From a bacterium (GTDB taxonomy: Bacteria; Babelota; Babeliae; Babelales; RVW-14), in contig JAHFBQ010000072.1 in assembly GCA_023249935.1 (NCBI GenBank), forward strand, positions 1-5,746: 5,746 nt of DNA, written 5' to 3'. This document shows, one piece after another, positions 5,607 through 5,746 of the stretch (position 1 is the stretch's first letter; each line of letters starts with the position of its first letter). A program made the translations under genes and the position numbers. The notes under the pieces were generated by a model that was not told the origin of the DNA, searched no databases, and worked only from the letters and a program-made list of their open reading frames with translations.

Positions 5607-5746
5607 TTACTTAGTTCCTAACCAACCTACGATAGCCGTTCTAAAATGTGCTGGCAGTTCATTGCCCCCACCTTGCAAGAACATGGCGTTGCCGCCACCT
5701 TTGAGGTTGTGTGCAGTGCGTAACCATTCAGCGCATTTTTTTAAGT
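5607..5746 (-). CDS. alaS: Alanine--tRNA ligase, C-terminal end (partial)
   Basis: Only the last 45 codons are inside the window; the gene runs in from the right edge and stops at TAA 5607-5609. The visible tail has LKGGG, then a small-residue stretch, then LQGGG, followed by a helical end finishing GWLGTK. The G-x-GGG and QGGG pair is typical of the C-Ala/DHHA1 domain at the end of alanyl-tRNA synthetases, the part that binds the tRNA elbow and helps editing. In the usual bacterial enzyme the first motif is GGKGGGRPD and the second is AQGGG, so this copy is divergent, and the acidic/metal-binding part cannot be seen. It is most likely the housekeeping enzyme, giving tRNA(Ala) charging in the cytoplasm. 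A free-standing DHHA1-type protein cannot be excluded from so short a piece. It is separated from the LRR-RING operon by its own terminator. Confidence 0.75.
   Translation of the reverse strand, partial: LKKCAEWLRTAHNLKGGGNAMFLQGGGNELPAHFRTAIVGWLGTK

Overview
The window looks like a piece of a host-associated, probably intracellular bacterium with a moderate-to-low GC genome. Exported proteins with eukaryote-type modules (a RING finger, leucine-rich repeats, PPxY motifs) sit next to a housekeeping tRNA synthetase. This style fits Dependentiae (TM6/Babeliae) best. Rickettsiales, Holosporales and similar endosymbionts are alternatives. The assignment is inference from gene content, since no rRNA or close marker is present.

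Left two thirds, plus strand (1-3684): a tandem array of four members of one unrecognised family of Sec-exported proteins. The first (1-445) is a decayed 3' part with two in-frame stops and a missing middle. The next three (552-1253, 1278-2414, 2407-3684) are intact, tightly spaced or overlapping, and probably one operon. Each has a signal peptide ending in an A-x-A site, then Gly-[LI]-x-Met and an IRxRL-like helix, then a beta-rich domain centred on an LVN...C.F motif with a second conserved Cys. The two longer members and the pseudogene also carry a C-terminal domain with an (M/I)xxxFDN-like motif. The shortest member has instead a proline-rich tail with three PPxY motifs, the classic ligand of eukaryotic WW domains.

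Middle (3685-3867): a short non-coding stretch ending in a symmetric 17-bp hairpin that can terminate transcription from both sides, because the genes converge here.

Right third, minus strand (3868-5746), read right to left: the 3' end of a gene that looks like alanyl-tRNA synthetase, its terminator, a dispersed-type palindromic repeat (perfect 27-bp inverted arms), then a two-gene operon. The operon encodes an exported leucine-rich-repeat protein followed 11 bp later by an exported C3HC4 RING-finger protein. Its coiled-coil middle carries four copies of a D-x-x-[LY]-A-x-x-[LV]-x-x-x-E motif that resembles the ubiquitin-binding MIU helix.

Taken together, the accessory part looks like an effector locus aimed at the host ubiquitin system: a secreted E3-like RING protein, an LRR partner that could recognise targets, and a PPxY protein that could recruit host NEDD4-type ligases. 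The individual modules are visible in the sequence. Their joint function and their delivery into a host are inference.
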